From: Candidatus Gracilibacteria bacterium CG2_30_37_12
GTDB lineage: Bacteria > Patescibacteriota > Gracilibacteria > BD1-5 > UBA2023
Reading direction: 5' to 3'
Assembly (NCBI GenBank): GCA_001873165.1
Contig: MNYO01000116.1
Coordinates: forward strand, 1 to 5,134
DNA length: 5,134 nt
In this document: in pieces, positions 4,945 to 5,134 of the stretch
Numbering within the stretch: position 1 is the stretch's first letter
How the letters are laid out: each line of letters opens with the position of its first letter
The notes under the pieces: generated by a model
What the model saw: the letters and a program-made list of their open reading frames with translations, nothing else
The model's database searches: none
Told to the model about the DNA's origin: nothing
Made by a program: the position numbers and the translations under genes

Positions 4945-5134
4945 CTATGTATTTCCAAATGACGTTTTGTACTGTAAATGAAAATTCCAGAGCCCCGCTG
5001 CCATGAATGTATAGATATCATCCTGTCATTTTCTTCACCTAAAAATATCAGAAGCTGTTTTGTATCGCTTCATTCCACAGATAGTATTTTCCACTACTAC
5101 ACGAATACTGGATACCAAATGATTTTTTTCTTTT
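4945..5134 (-). CDS. IS5-family-like DDE transposase, C-terminal fragment (continues past window)
   Basis: The last 62 residues of a transposase that would cut and paste its insertion sequence. The tail RVVVENTICGMKRYKTASD then FRGRKGQDDIYTFMAAGLWN is characteristic of IS5-type DDE enzymes: the Glu in VVVEN is the expected third catalytic acid, followed by the conserved K-R-Y/F stretch and the final hydrophobic AGLWN helix. The two TGA codons at 5026-5028 and 5035-5037 are read as Gly, so the element is adapted to the host code and is not a recent arrival from a standard-code genome. The stop is TAG at 4945-4947. The rest of the gene lies beyond base 5134, so whether the element is intact cannot be told. 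The shared terminator at 4908-4940 follows. No terminal inverted repeat can be fixed with one end only. Confidence 0.82.
4945..5134. mobile_element. End of an IS5-like insertion sequence (left boundary not resolved)
   Basis: Defined by the transposase C-terminus; the boundary lies somewhere between the last secure codons of the broken gene (about 4880) and 4945. A self-complementary AGACTTGTCT at 4883-4892 is one candidate edge, but without the other end the inverted repeat and target duplication cannot be identified. Confidence 0.5.

Noticed and set aside
2411..5037. UGA read as Trp (code 4) or selenocysteine
   Set aside because: UGA falls at conserved glycines in map, occurs many times per gene, and sits next to TGG codons for Trp.
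1..5134. CRISPR arrays, tRNA or rRNA genes
   Set aside because: No regularly spaced repeats and no cloverleaf or rRNA sequence were seen on either strand.

Overview
The window reads as a chromosomal segment of an AT-rich Patescibacteria/CPR bacterium that translates UGA as glycine (genetic code 25). UGA falls where conserved families need glycine: the Gly of the LKEGDIVNVD motif of methionine aminopeptidase, a second site in the same enzyme, the C-terminus of isoleucyl-tRNA synthetase, and a transposase tail. UGG remains Trp. CGA and CGG still sit at conserved arginines (for example DLRK and SDRVRV in IleS). This favours Gracilibacteria over Absconditabacteria, where I recall CGA/CGG being reported as reassigned. 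With standard stops, most genes here would be cut short.

Layout. (1) 1-704 (+): 3' part of ileS, followed by a strong hairpin terminator at 715-753. (2) 754-1162: about 400 bp with competing open frames on both strands and no gene I can defend. (3) 1163-1855 (-): a secreted, cysteine-rich surface-type protein with five UGA-Gly codons. Its sigma70-like promoter has a 13-base poly-A tract filling most of the 17-bp spacer. (4) About 1936-2158 (-): an apparent unannotated structured RNA with its own promoter, a long rod-like hairpin, an 11-nt loop/tail pseudoknot complement and an intrinsic terminator. (5) 2231-3871 (-): a probable operon ybaB - membrane-anchored HEPN-like protein - map, ending in a terminator at 2191-2230. 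(6) 3992-4897 (+): one reading frame with 12 UGA-Gly codons, broken by an in-frame TAG and TAA, probably a decaying gene of unknown family. (7) 4945-5134 (-): the C-terminal end of an IS5-like DDE transposase, also with UGA-Gly, separated from (6) by a bidirectional terminator.

Together the window combines housekeeping functions (tRNA charging, N-terminal Met removal, nucleoid protein) with accessory cell-surface and mobile elements. The most notable candidates are the structured RNA at 1936-2158 and the possibly phase-variable promoter of the secreted protein. Shine-Dalgarno sequences are nearly absent; the one clear purine-rich site, before the HEPN-like gene, lies in a hairpin.
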